This document shows positions 18,749-28,168 of a stretch of DNA of 64,000 bases, one piece after another. This DNA is from Microbacteriaceae bacterium. Its GTDB lineage: Bacteria > Actinomycetota > Actinomycetes > Actinomycetales > Microbacteriaceae. How positions within the stretch are numbered: the first letter of the stretch is position 1; the number at the start of each line of letters is the position of its first letter. The translations under genes and the position numbers were made by a program. The stretch covers positions 1 to 64,000 of the forward strand of contig JAODMT010000004.1 of the NCBI GenBank assembly GCA_025464975.1, in the 5' to 3' direction. The notes below the pieces were generated by a model. That model did not search any database. It was not told where the DNA came from and saw only the letters and a program-made list of their open reading frames with translations.

Positions 18749-19537
18749 ATGGCAGTACCGAAGATCGATCTCACCCGGCGTCTCGCCGGAAAGGTGGCCG
18801 TCGTCACCGGCGGAGCGAGCGGCATTGGCCTCGCCACGGCGAAGCGGTTCGCCGCGGAGGGGGCAACGGTGGTGATCGCCGATTTCAACCCCGCCACCGG
18901 TGCCGCCGCGGCGAAGGAGGTCGATGGGCTTTTCGTGCAGGTCGATGTCACCGACGAGGAACAGGTCAACAACCTTTTCGCGGTGACCAACGAGACCTAC
19001 GGCTCGGTAGACATCGCTTTCAACAACGCAGGGATATCGCCGCCCGACGACGATTCGATCGAAACCACTGAACTGCCGGCATGGCAAAACGTGCAGGACG
19101 TCAACCTCAAGTCGGTGTACCTATGCTGCCGTGCCGCGCTCAAGTACATGGTCGCGCAAGGATCCGGATCGATCATCAACACCGCGTCGTTCGTTGCCGT
19201 GCTCGGATCGGCGACGAGTCAGATCTCCTACACGGCGTCGAAGGGCGGGGTGCTCGCGATGAGCCGAGAGCTCGGAGTGCAGTTCGCTCGCCAGGGGATT
19301 CGAGTCAACGCCCTATGCCCCGGACCGGTGAATACCCCATTGCTTCAGGAGCTGTTCGCCAAGGATGAGGAGCGGGCACAGCGCCGCCTCGTGCACATTC
19401 CCACGGGACGGTTCGCGGAGCCGGAGGAGCTTGCGGCGGCCGTCGCCTTCCTCGCGAGCGACGACGCCTCATTCATCACGGCATCCACCTTTCTCGTGGA
19501 CGGCGGAATCAGCGCCGCGTACGTCACGCCGCTCTAA
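18749..19537 (+). CDS. SDR family oxidoreductase
   Basis: TGGASGIGLATAKRFAAEGA; SYTASKGGVLAMSREL. Confidence 0.93.
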   Translation: MAVPKIDLTRRLAGKVAVVTGGASGIGLATAKRFAAEGATVVIADFNPATGAAAAKEVDGLFVQVDVTDEEQVNNLFAVTNETYGSVDIAFNNAGISPPDDDSIETTELPAWQNVQDVNLKSVYLCCRAALKYMVAQGSGSIINTASFVAVLGSATSQISYTASKGGVLAMSRELGVQFARQGIRVNALCPGPVNTPLLQELFAKDEERAQRRLVHIPTGRFAEPEELAAAVAFLASDDASFITASTFLVDGGISAAYVTPL

Positions 19538-20286
19538 TGAGTGAGTCGGGAGCGGTCGGGGATCGACCCGACATCGCCGGCGAGGCGTTGTTTCGACCGG
19601 TCCGCGCCGGCAACGCGTTCGAGGAGACCGTCAGCCGTCTCCTTCAGGCGATCAGGTTGGGAATCGTGCCGCCCGGGGAGGCGCTTCCGGCGGAGCGCGA
19701 ACTTGCGGCCCGATTCTCCGTGAGCCGTGACACGGTGCGGGATGCCATCCGCTCGCTCTCGGAGGCCGGATTCGTGGTATCAAAGCGCGGTCGCTACGGC
19801 GGGACCTTCGTAGCGGGCGCAACACCGGGCGCGGCTCGGGCGGTGGACGGAGCCACCAGGTTGCGACCGACGGGCGCCGAGATCGACGACATCCTCGCAA
19901 TTCGGGAGATTCTCGAAGTCGGGGCCGCCCGTGCTGCGGCCAGCAACAGCCTGTCCGCGGAAGATCGCGATCTGCTGTGGGGACGGCTCGGCGAGACGGC
20001 CGCGGCGTCGATCGACGACTATCGGCGGCTGGATTCCCGCCTGCACCTGACGATCGGGGAGCTGGTCAAAGCTCCGTCCCTCGTGCCGTTGCTCGCCGAC
20101 AACCGGATGCGGGTCAACGGCCTGTTAGACGAGATTCCGTTGCTCCAACCGAACATCGAACACTCAAACCAGCAGCACGAAGCGATCGTCATCGCGATTC
20201 TCACCGGAGATGTCGAGCGAGCCGCATCCGCAATGCTCGAACATCTCGAGGGTTCGGCCGCGCTGTTGCGCGCCTTCCTCGGCTAA
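19537..20286 (+). CDS. GntR (FadR/FCD) transcriptional regulator
   Basis: PPGEALPAERELAARFSVSRDTVRDAIRSLSEAGFVVSKRGRYGGTFV. Confidence 0.92.
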   Translation: MSESGAVGDRPDIAGEALFRPVRAGNAFEETVSRLLQAIRLGIVPPGEALPAERELAARFSVSRDTVRDAIRSLSEAGFVVSKRGRYGGTFVAGATPGAARAVDGATRLRPTGAEIDDILAIREILEVGAARAAASNSLSAEDRDLLWGRLGETAAASIDDYRRLDSRLHLTIGELVKAPSLVPLLADNRMRVNGLLDEIPLLQPNIEHSNQQHEAIVIAILTGDVERAASAMLEHLEGSAALLRAFLG

Positions 20287-20319
20287 CAGCGCGCTGATCT
20301 CTGATCTGCTCGACGCGGC

Positions 20320-20976
20320 CTACTTCGCGTCGGGGCTCTTCGGGGTGCGCGAGCGCGTTGTGCTGCGAGCCGGCGGAACGATCGGGAGGGTGGCGGAAGT
20401 ATCACCGGATGCCTTCGTGGTGACCGGCTTGGCTGCGGAGGCGGTGGCGGCGGTCGACCCCGACGCTCGCTTGCTTGCCGATGTGCTGGCGGGAGCCGCG
20501 ACGATCTGGGCGGTCGTGGCGACCGACGAAGCTGCGGGTGGCACGGCAGGAGCGGTAGTCGCGGGAGCGGCGGCGCGGGCGGAAGTCGCCGGAGCGGCGG
20601 TGCGGGCGGAAGTCGCCGGAGCGGCGGTGCGGGCGGAAGTTGCGGGGGCGGAAGTCGCAGGAGCGGAAGCCGCGGGAGCGCCGGTGCGAGCGGATGTCGC
20701 AGGCGCCGCGGGAGCGGTAGTCGCCGGAGCGACGGTGGCAGCGGGAGGCGCGACGGAGGAGGTGGCCGGAGCGGCCGGGCCACCCGGCTTCGGCGGCTCG
20801 TTGCGGGCGACGTAGAGCTGCGCCGCCCGGGTTCCGACGAGGAGGAATCGCACGAGCAGGAAGATCAGCCCGATGCCGACCGCGAGAAGCACCAGCATGA
20901 AGAACGCCCACACGATGAAGCCGAACAAGCCGAGAACCCCGGCGCCGACGCCATCGAATCCTGGGATGAGTGGATT
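20320..20976 (-). CDS. Membrane protein with Ala/Pro/Thr-rich repeat tail; start uncertain (possible ATT start; ORF open to 21126)
   Basis: TM segment GVLGLFGFIVWAFFMLVLLAVGIGLIFLLVRFLL then PATSARTAA repeats. Confidence 0.65.
   Translation of the reverse strand, partial: NPLIPGFDGVGAGVLGLFGFIVWAFFMLVLLAVGIGLIFLLVRFLLVGTRAAQLYVARNEPPKPGGPAAPATSSVAPPAATVAPATTAPAAPATSARTGAPAASAPATSAPATSARTAAPATSARTAAPATSARAAAPATTAPAVPPAASSVATTAQIVAAPASTSASKRASGSTAATASAAKPVTTKASGDTSATLPIVPPARSTTRSRTPKSPDAK
20570..20660. repeat. About 30-bp tandem repeat
   Basis: gcgggcggaagtcgccggagcggcggt repeated consecutively. Confidence 0.8.
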
Positions 20977-20984
20977 GAAAATGG

Positions 20985-21176
20985 TTACTCCTCTAGACGG
21001 GCGGCATCCTGAGATTGCTTGATCACCGTGCCGATTGCTATAGCTACGGTAGCGCCCCAGCTGATCCACATGAGAATCAACCGCCAGTCCCGTGGACCCT
21101 TTCGGGTGGTTTGAAGCGTTCCCCAACCACCGAGCACCGCGCTGATGAGATTACTGCTGAAGATGAATTTGCGCAC
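20985..21176 (-). CDS. Small hypothetical membrane protein
   Basis: MRKFIFSSNLISAVLGGWGTLQTTRKGPRDWRLILMWISWGATVAIAIGTVI. Confidence 0.65.
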   Translation of the reverse strand: MRKFIFSSNLISAVLGGWGTLQTTRKGPRDWRLILMWISWGATVAIAIGTVIKQSQDAARLEE

Positions 21177-21295
21177 GGTATGCCTTTCGAATCACTGATT
21201 TTCCACGCTACTCCGCCAACATAAGCGAGCGCACCCCGGCTACAGAGCGCACCGCGGCTACAGTGAACTGCCGGACCGGCTACCGAAGGGATGTC

Positions 21296-22453
21296 GTGCG
21301 CACAGCCATATTGGGGGCCGTCCTCCTTCTGGTGGGTGGCCTCGCAATCGCCTTTCGCATCCTGTCGGTCAGTGACGCCCTCGCGATAGCCGACCGGGTG
21401 TGGCCGATCCTGCTCTTCGTGGTGGCCATCACCGTGGTAACCGAACTCGCCGCCGAGGCCGGACTGTTCCGCGTGGTCGCCGAGCGGACCGCCAGCTGGG
21501 GGCGAGGCCGAGCCTGGGTGCTCTGGCTTCTCGTGCTCGGACTCGCCGTCGCTGGCACGATTTTCCTGTCGCTCGACACCACCGCGGTCCTGCTCACCCC
21601 GGTCGTCGTCATCCTGGCCCGCCATGTTGGCCTGTCACCGCTGCCGTTCGCCCTCACGACGGTGTGGATGGCAAACACCGCTTCTCTTCTGCTGCCGGTG
21701 TCGAACCTCACCAATCTGCTGGCCGAACACGAGCTTGCCGGCATCGGCCCCGTGCGGTTCGCTGCCCTCACCGTCGTGCCGGCCGCGCTGTCGATCGCCG
21801 TGCCCGCCGTCATTCTCTTCGTGGTCTACCGCCGCAAACTGCTCGTTCGTTACGAGCCAGCCGAGCGCGAGTCGACCGACGACCGGGTACTTCTCGTCGC
21901 AAGCGGTGTGGTCATTGCCGTGCTCATCCCGCTTCTGGTGTCGGGTCTGCCGGTCTGGATCCCGGCCGTCGCGGGCGCGGCAACGCTCGCGGTGTTCTTC
22001 GCGGTGCGCCGCCGCGCCGTTCTGCGCTTCGGCCTGCTTCCGTGGCAACTCGTACTGTTGGCCGCCGGGCTCTTTCTCGTGGTCGAGGCCGCACACTCCC
22101 TCGGCCTCGGCTCGGCCCTCGCCGCCGTCTCCGGCACCGGTCACGGTCTTCCCGACCTCCTCCGCCTCGCCGGAGTCGGCGCCGCCGGAGCGAACGCCAT
22201 CGACAATCTTCCCGCCTACCTCGCGCTCGAACCGGTCGCCGGAGACCCGACCCGCCTCGTCGCTCTCCTCATCGGGGTGAATGTCGGACCGCTCATCACC
22301 CCGTGGGCCTCACTCGCCACGCTGCTCTGGCATGAGCGACTCACGGCCCTCGACGTGCGAATCTCGTGGGGTCGGTACGCGTTGCTTGGCCTGATCGCCG
22401 CTCCGGCCACGGTTGTCGTGGCGACGATCGGCCTCGCGTATACAGTGCGCTGA
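21296..22453 (+). CDS. SLC13/ArsB-like anion permease
   Basis: ARHVGLSPLPFALTTVWMANTASLLLPVSNLTNLL; GANAIDNLPAYLAL. Confidence 0.85.
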   Translation: MRTAILGAVLLLVGGLAIAFRILSVSDALAIADRVWPILLFVVAITVVTELAAEAGLFRVVAERTASWGRGRAWVLWLLVLGLAVAGTIFLSLDTTAVLLTPVVVILARHVGLSPLPFALTTVWMANTASLLLPVSNLTNLLAEHELAGIGPVRFAALTVVPAALSIAVPAVILFVVYRRKLLVRYEPAERESTDDRVLLVASGVVIAVLIPLLVSGLPVWIPAVAGAATLAVFFAVRRRAVLRFGLLPWQLVLLAAGLFLVVEAAHSLGLGSALAAVSGTGHGLPDLLRLAGVGAAGANAIDNLPAYLALEPVAGDPTRLVALLIGVNVGPLITPWASLATLLWHERLTALDVRISWGRYALLGLIAAPATVVVATIGLAYTVR

Positions 22454-22488
22454 CGCCCCCGACACGAAGCTGTCAATCAACTGCCAAA

Positions 22489-22523
22489 CTGACCGATCGG
22501 TCAGATGCTGTCCCATCGGTCAG
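22489..22523. promoter_or_regulatory. Candidate TetR autoregulatory operator
   Basis: Perfect 16-bp palindrome CTGACCGATCGGTCAG (22489-22504) and extra half-site ATCGGTCAG, 15-34 bp upstream of tetR start. Confidence 0.65.
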
Positions 22524-22537
22524 CTAGCGTCGGATGC

Positions 22538-23110
22538 ATGTCCACTTCGTCAGACGACTTGCGCTCGATCGCGCTTGCCGAGTTCGCGACCGCCGGGTAT
22601 TCCGCGACCTCGCTTCACCGCATCGCCGACCTCGCCGGGTTGTCCAAGTCAAGCGTGCTGTACCACTACTCGTCGAAGGAGACGCTGCTCGAGGCCACCA
22701 TCGCCCCGGCGCTCGACCGCATGGAGCAGATCCTCGACGCCCTCGAGGCGCGGACGCTGAGCCCCGAGGGACGCACCGCCTTCCTCGCCGAGTTCGTCGA
22801 CTTCATCCTGCAGTACCGGCTCGAGGTGAACATGTTCATCAATCAGGGGCCGTCGCTCGTCGACGTGCCGGTGATCGACCGGGCCAATGACCTCGTGGTG
22901 AGGCTCTCGGAGTACTTCGCCGCGAACACCGGTTCAGTGGAGGAGAAGATGCGCTTCGGAATCGCCCTCGGCGGTGCGGCGTACATGCTCTGCAGAGCGG
23001 ATTCACTCAACTTCGAAAGCGCACCGATCGAGCAGACACGGGTTGCTCTCGTGAACATCCTCACCGAGCTTCTCGCGCCGGTCGACCCGATTACCACGAA
23101 CAGGATCTGA
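22538..23110 (+). CDS. TetR family transcriptional regulator
   Basis: IALAEFATAGYSATSLHRIADLAGLSKSSVLYHYSSKETLLEA. Confidence 0.93.
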   Translation: MSTSSDDLRSIALAEFATAGYSATSLHRIADLAGLSKSSVLYHYSSKETLLEATIAPALDRMEQILDALEARTLSPEGRTAFLAEFVDFILQYRLEVNMFINQGPSLVDVPVIDRANDLVVRLSEYFAANTGSVEEKMRFGIALGGAAYMLCRADSLNFESAPIEQTRVALVNILTELLAPVDPITTNRI

Positions 23111-23111
23111 C

Positions 23112-26018
23112 ATGGCGACCCTTCTCTATCGGCTCGGTCGATTCTCGTATCGCCGGTCCTGGACCGTGATCGGCGTCTGGCTCGTGCTCGTCGTCGGCGT
23201 GCTCGGCGGAAGCGTCGCGCTCGGCGGTCAGACCCAGGAATCGTTCGCGATTCCCGGGACAGAGTCCCAGAACGCGCTGGACCGGCTCCAGGCCGTGTTC
23301 CCCTCGGTCGCGGGTGCAAGCGCGCAAGCCATAATCGTCGCCCCGAAGGGTGAGTCGATCACGGATGCGCCGGTCAAGGCGGCGATCCAGACGTTGGACG
23401 CGAAGATCGCTTCGATCAAGGGAATCGACTCCGTCGTCGGCCCGTTCTCCAAATACGCCGGCAACGCGATCAGCAGCGATGGGCGGTACGCGAGAAGCCA
23501 GATCCAGTTCACCGGGGCGTCTACCGACGTGACCGCCACGACACTGTCACAGCTCAAAGCCACTTCGGCGATTGGAACGAGCGCTGGACTGACCGTCGCG
23601 TTCGGCGGTCAGGTGTTCCAGGACAACACCTTTGGCATCACCATCACCGAGGTCTTCGGGCTGCTGTTCGCCGCGGTGGTGCTCATCATTACCTTTGGCT
23701 CCCTGGTCGCGGCCGGTATGCCACTCCTCAGCGCCATGATCGGGGTGGGGATCGTCATCGGCGGCATCGGCGCCGTCTCCGCGTTCACAACGGTATCGAG
23801 CTCCGCGCCGCTGCTCGCACTCATGATCGGGCTCGCGGTCGGCATTGACTATTCGCTTTTCATTCTGTCGCGGCATCGAAGTCAGCTCGCCGCCGGCCAG
23901 GATCCGGAGGAATCGGCAGCGACCGCGGTTGGCACGGCAGGCAGCGCCGTCGTCTTCGCGGGAGTCACCGTGATCATCGCGCTTCTCGGGCTGCTCGTTG
24001 TCGACATCCCGTTCCTCAGCGTCATGGGCGTCGGCGCAGCATTCGCGGTGCTCATCGCGATCGGGGTCGCCACGACCCTCCTCCCGGCTCTGCTCGGCCT
24101 CGCCAAGGGGCGACTGGCGCCGAAGCCCGGGTCCCGGGCGTTTAAGCGCGCCATGGTGCACGGTGACGGGGGCACCCCGACCATGGGCCTCCGCTGGGTG
24201 AGAGGCGTCATGAAGCGCCCGATCTTCGCCACGGTCAGCGTAGTGCTTGTGCTCGGAGTGCTCGCCATTCCCGCGCTCAGCCTGGACCTCAACCTGCCCG
24301 ACGGCGCATCGGAGCCGAAGGGTTCGACCCAGCGGGAGGCCTACGAGCTGATCAAGGATGGCTTCGGTCCGGGCTACAACGGACCGCTCATCATCGCCGT
24401 CGACATCACCCAGACCACCAACATCCAGTCCGATCTGGACGGCATCGCGGCGCAGCTCAAGACCCTCAAGGACGTCGAGTACGTCAGTCCGGGGCTTCCG
24501 GATCCCGGACTCGACACCGCGATCATCCAGGTCATCCCCTCCAGCGCCCCCGATGCTCCGCAGACCAAGGCCCTCGTTCAGTCCATCCGAAACCTTGCGC
24601 CGACCATCGACAAGAAATTCGACACCCCGATCTCGGTCACCGGGTCGACCGCGGTCGGAATCGACATCTCAAACCGGTTGACCAACGCCCTTGTCCCGTT
24701 CGGCGCGATCGTCGTTGGCCTCTCGATCGTGCTCCTCATGATGGTGTTCCGCTCGGTGCTCGTTCCGATCAAGGCAGCGCTCGGATTCCTGCTCTCGGTG
24801 ATGGCCTCGTTCGGGGTCGTGGTGGCGATCTTCCAGTGGGGCTGGTTTGGCCAGCTGCTCAACGTGCAAACGCCCGGTCCGATCCTGAGCTTCATGCCGA
24901 TCATCCTCATGGCCGTTCTGTTCGGTCTCGCGATGGACTACGAGGTGTTTCTCGTGTCCGGGATGCGCGAGGAGTTCGTGCATTCCGGTGACGCGAAGCG
25001 ATCGGTGAGCCGCGGATTCGCCAACGGCTCGCGCGTGGTCACCGCCGCGGCCCTCATCATGTTCTTTGTCTTCTTCGCCTTCGTTCCGGAGGGCTCGAAC
25101 ACGATCAAGCCGATCGCCCTTGGTCTCGCCGTCGGGGTGGCGTTCGACGCCTTCCTGGTGCGGATGACCCTGGTCCCGGCGATCATGACCCTGCTTGGCC
25201 GAGCCGCCTGGTGGATGCCGAAGTGGCTTCGACGCGCACTGCCCAACATGGACATCGAGGGCGAGAACCTTCGCGAGCACCGGGAGGCCGTCGACTGGAC
25301 GCTCGGACAGGACGGCGCCGCCGTGAGTGCGGAAGCGCTCGTCGCCGGCTCGGAGCGGTTCGCCGTCGGACCGATCGACCTGGCCGTCCCAGCCGGCTCG
25401 GTCGTCCTCGCGAGTGGCGAGCCGAGCGTGCGCCGCCTGATCGCCGCCACGATCGCCGGTCGTATCGACGCGCTCTCCGGTCGGGCCCAGGTCATGGGGC
25501 ATCCGCTGCCGTCCGAGGCCGGGCGGGTCGCTCGACTCGTCGCGATGGCCGACGTCGGCGGGGTGGAACGCGCGGAGACCACGGTGACGCTCGGCGAACT
25601 CCTCGACGAACGGCTGCGCCTCACCGGTCCGGTGCGCAGGTTGGGACGCGCCCGCACGGCAGATCGATGGGTAACCCGAATCAACTCGGCGGTTTCAGAG
25701 GTCGCCGGCCGGGCGGCGACGCCCGTGACCATCCGATCGACGCTTCGGGAACTGCCGCAGCTCGAACGGGCGATCGCACTCGCGACGGTCGCCCTGTCCG
25801 AGGGCACTCCCGTCGTCGCGCTCGACCTGCTCGACTCGTTCGCCGAGACCGACGAACGCGCCTTCCTCGCCGCGGTGTGTCAACTCGCGGCCCCGACCAC
25901 TACCCTGCTGCTCTTCTCGCCGCTGCCGGTTCGGACCTCGAGTTCGGGTTGGGGAGGCGACCGCCCCCTCACCATCCTCGATCTCACAGCGCTCGACACC
26001 AGAGGAGTCCTTAAGTGA
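23112..26018 (+). CDS. MMPL/RND family transporter with C-terminal degenerate ABC-ATPase-like domain
   Basis: Twelve-TM MMPL organisation (FGLAMDYEVFLVSGMREE); residues after about 715 resemble an NBD lacking Walker A GKS/T. Confidence 0.9.
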   Translation: MATLLYRLGRFSYRRSWTVIGVWLVLVVGVLGGSVALGGQTQESFAIPGTESQNALDRLQAVFPSVAGASAQAIIVAPKGESITDAPVKAAIQTLDAKIASIKGIDSVVGPFSKYAGNAISSDGRYARSQIQFTGASTDVTATTLSQLKATSAIGTSAGLTVAFGGQVFQDNTFGITITEVFGLLFAAVVLIITFGSLVAAGMPLLSAMIGVGIVIGGIGAVSAFTTVSSSAPLLALMIGLAVGIDYSLFILSRHRSQLAAGQDPEESAATAVGTAGSAVVFAGVTVIIALLGLLVVDIPFLSVMGVGAAFAVLIAIGVATTLLPALLGLAKGRLAPKPGSRAFKRAMVHGDGGTPTMGLRWVRGVMKRPIFATVSVVLVLGVLAIPALSLDLNLPDGASEPKGSTQREAYELIKDGFGPGYNGPLIIAVDITQTTNIQSDLDGIAAQLKTLKDVEYVSPGLPDPGLDTAIIQVIPSSAPDAPQTKALVQSIRNLAPTIDKKFDTPISVTGSTAVGIDISNRLTNALVPFGAIVVGLSIVLLMMVFRSVLVPIKAALGFLLSVMASFGVVVAIFQWGWFGQLLNVQTPGPILSFMPIILMAVLFGLAMDYEVFLVSGMREEFVHSGDAKRSVSRGFANGSRVVTAAALIMFFVFFAFVPEGSNTIKPIALGLAVGVAFDAFLVRMTLVPAIMTLLGRAAWWMPKWLRRALPNMDIEGENLREHREAVDWTLGQDGAAVSAEALVAGSERFAVGPIDLAVPAGSVVLASGEPSVRRLIAATIAGRIDALSGRAQVMGHPLPSEAGRVARLVAMADVGGVERAETTVTLGELLDERLRLTGPVRRLGRARTADRWVTRINSAVSEVAGRAATPVTIRSTLRELPQLERAIALATVALSEGTPVVALDLLDSFAETDERAFLAAVCQLAAPTTTLLLFSPLPVRTSSSGWGGDRPLTILDLTALDTRGVLK

Positions 26019-27877
26019 GTCCGTCCATTTCTCCCGCACGCCGTTCGCTCGCCCATCGGGCGGCGATCATCGCCGTGGTGCTCGTCCCACTCGCGTTTGC
26101 CGGCCTGTTCGTCGGCGCGCTCGCGCAGGCGACCACGGCCGTTGACCGCATCCCGGCGGCGATCGTCAACTCCGACAAACTCGTCTATTCAACGGCCGCC
26201 GACGGCACGAAGTCGCCCATCTTCGCCGGCCGACAGCTCGTCACCGAACTGACCGGGGGCAGCAAGGGCTTCGACTGGACCATCACCAACAGCGCCGATG
26301 CCGAGCAGCAGCTCAAGGACGGCACGGTGGACGCCATCCTCACTGTGCCGAAAAACTTCTCTTCCTCGATCATGTCGCTTTCCTCGTCCTCACCGGAGCG
26401 GGCGAACCTCGCCATCCGCACCGACGACTCCCACAGCTATCTCACCGGGGCCGTGGCGCAATCCGTTGGCGACGGCCTCGTCAGTGCCTTCGGTGTGGCG
26501 ATCACGGAGCAGTACATTTCCGGGATCTCGGCCGGAATCGGGACCCTGGGTAGCTCTCTGCACTCGGCGGCGAACGGAGCGAGCAGCCTCGCGTCCGGTG
26601 CGACCGGCCTCAGCGGCGGCCTCGGAACCCTCTCCGGTGGGGTGTCATCCGCCGCGAGTGGTGCGTCATCCCTCGCGGGTGGCGTCACCCAGTACACCGG
26701 CGGAGTGGATTCGCTCAGCTCGGGACTCCGCAAGCTCAACGCCGGGGCGGCGAACCTCACCCCCCTCAGCAACGGCATTTCCGGAGTGGCCGGCGGCGTG
26801 GCGGCCCTGTCGGCGCAGCTCGCGGCAGCGACCGCGGCCCCCGTCCCCGACCAGGCAGCGATCGCCACGATAAGTCAGCAGCTCGCCGCGGCCTCCGCCG
26901 AACTCAGCGCCTTGAGCGGCCAGAATGCATCGCTTGCGACGGGCATCCAATCCGGTGTCAAGCAGAGTGCGTCCGGCTCTACCCAGCTTTCGGCCGGTTC
27001 GGAGTCCCTTCGGTCGGGTGCGAGCTCGCTGTCCGCGGGACTCGGGGAGCTCTCCGCGGGAGCAACGTCCGCCTCTACCGGCGCTGCTCAGCTTGCGACC
27101 GGGGTTTCGCAGCTGGCCGGCGGCCTCCAGAGTGGAGCGGATCAGGTTCCCGCGACTTCGCCGTCCGCCGCGGCGCAGACCGCGAAGATCGCCGCCGACC
27201 CTGTCGGCCTCACTGTGACGCGGGACAACAAGATCTCAAGCCTCGGCCAGGTCATCGCGACGTTCTTCGTGCCCCTCGGCCTATGGGTCGGCGCGCTCGC
27301 CGTGTTCCTGGTGCTCCGACCGCTCTCCCGACGCGCGCTCTCCTCCTCGGCCGGCAACGGGCGGCTTGTGCTCTCCGCCCTCGGCCGGGCCAGTGCGGTC
27401 ACCGTCGCCCAGGCGGTGTTGCTCGTGGCGCTCTTGCACGTCGCACTTCACGTGTCGTGGGCTCTGCTTCCGGCGACTCTGGGGTTCTCGCTCGTGCTCG
27501 CCCTGGCCTTCACCGCGTTCCACTACCTGCTGACGATCGCGTTCGGCCGTGCCGGACTCGTGATCTCGCTGCTGTTGCTCGCGATTCAGGTGACGTCGAC
27601 GGGAGGGCTCTACCCGGTTCAGATGCTCGCGGCCCCGTTCCAGCTGATCAGCCCGTTCCTGCCGCTCACCTACGGGGTTGCCGGGATGCAGGGGATCATC
27701 GCCGGAGGGAATGCCGGTTCCGTTGTCGCGGCAGCGTTCACCCTGCTCGCCTTCGGGCTCGCCAGCGTGCTCGTTTCGCTTCTGGTGGTCCGTCGCACCC
27801 GACGAGCCCAGGCGCTCGGGCTAACCTCGGCCCTCCCGCTGGGGAGTCATGGCGGCCAGGCACCGCAGGTCGCCTAG
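26015..27877 (+). CDS. YhgE/Pip domain membrane protein (ABC-2 type permease-like)
   Basis: N-terminal TM, heptad-like LSSGxxxLSAGxxxL repeats, C-terminal TMs; GTGA overlap with MMPL. Confidence 0.9.
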   Translation: MSPSISPARRSLAHRAAIIAVVLVPLAFAGLFVGALAQATTAVDRIPAAIVNSDKLVYSTAADGTKSPIFAGRQLVTELTGGSKGFDWTITNSADAEQQLKDGTVDAILTVPKNFSSSIMSLSSSSPERANLAIRTDDSHSYLTGAVAQSVGDGLVSAFGVAITEQYISGISAGIGTLGSSLHSAANGASSLASGATGLSGGLGTLSGGVSSAASGASSLAGGVTQYTGGVDSLSSGLRKLNAGAANLTPLSNGISGVAGGVAALSAQLAAATAAPVPDQAAIATISQQLAAASAELSALSGQNASLATGIQSGVKQSASGSTQLSAGSESLRSGASSLSAGLGELSAGATSASTGAAQLATGVSQLAGGLQSGADQVPATSPSAAAQTAKIAADPVGLTVTRDNKISSLGQVIATFFVPLGLWVGALAVFLVLRPLSRRALSSSAGNGRLVLSALGRASAVTVAQAVLLVALLHVALHVSWALLPATLGFSLVLALAFTAFHYLLTIAFGRAGLVISLLLLAIQVTSTGGLYPVQMLAAPFQLISPFLPLTYGVAGMQGIIAGGNAGSVVAAAFTLLAFGLASVLVSLLVVRRTRRAQALGLTSALPLGSHGGQAPQVA

Positions 27878-28168
27878 CTGTACTGCTCACGGGATGTTGT
27901 CATCCGGCAGACGGGTGGTTGATATGCCGGCCGAGCATCGTCGTCGCGCTAATGGCTAGGATGCTGACCATGAATCCCCGCAAGTCTTAGCGTCTGCGCT
28001 TGATGCAGCGGAGGAGTCTGCCCATTTTCGGCTGAGACTCGCGCTCTAGCGAACGGTCAACGACCTCGCTCCAAGAGCCGTCGCCGACCAGTGTGCGACG
28101 CCCGCTGCATCTGTACCGCCAGACCATGGACGCGTCACTGTGCGCGAAGTCTTCTTAGGGGTTCTCAG

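Noticed and set aside
20210-20815. 201-aa + strand ORF rich in AGAEVAGAAVRAEVAGA
   Set aside because: Antisense of the minus-strand Pro/Ala/Thr repeat protein, whose N-terminus has a credible TM segment; repeats keep several frames open
26560-27150. Ser/Gly/Ala repeat in the YhgE/Pip protein as a novel repeat element
   Set aside because: Heptad-like repeats are a known property of this family
27880-28168. Possible tRNA/ncRNA in the yhgE-MFS gap
   Set aside because: No cloverleaf or strong stem-loop found by eye; left unannotated
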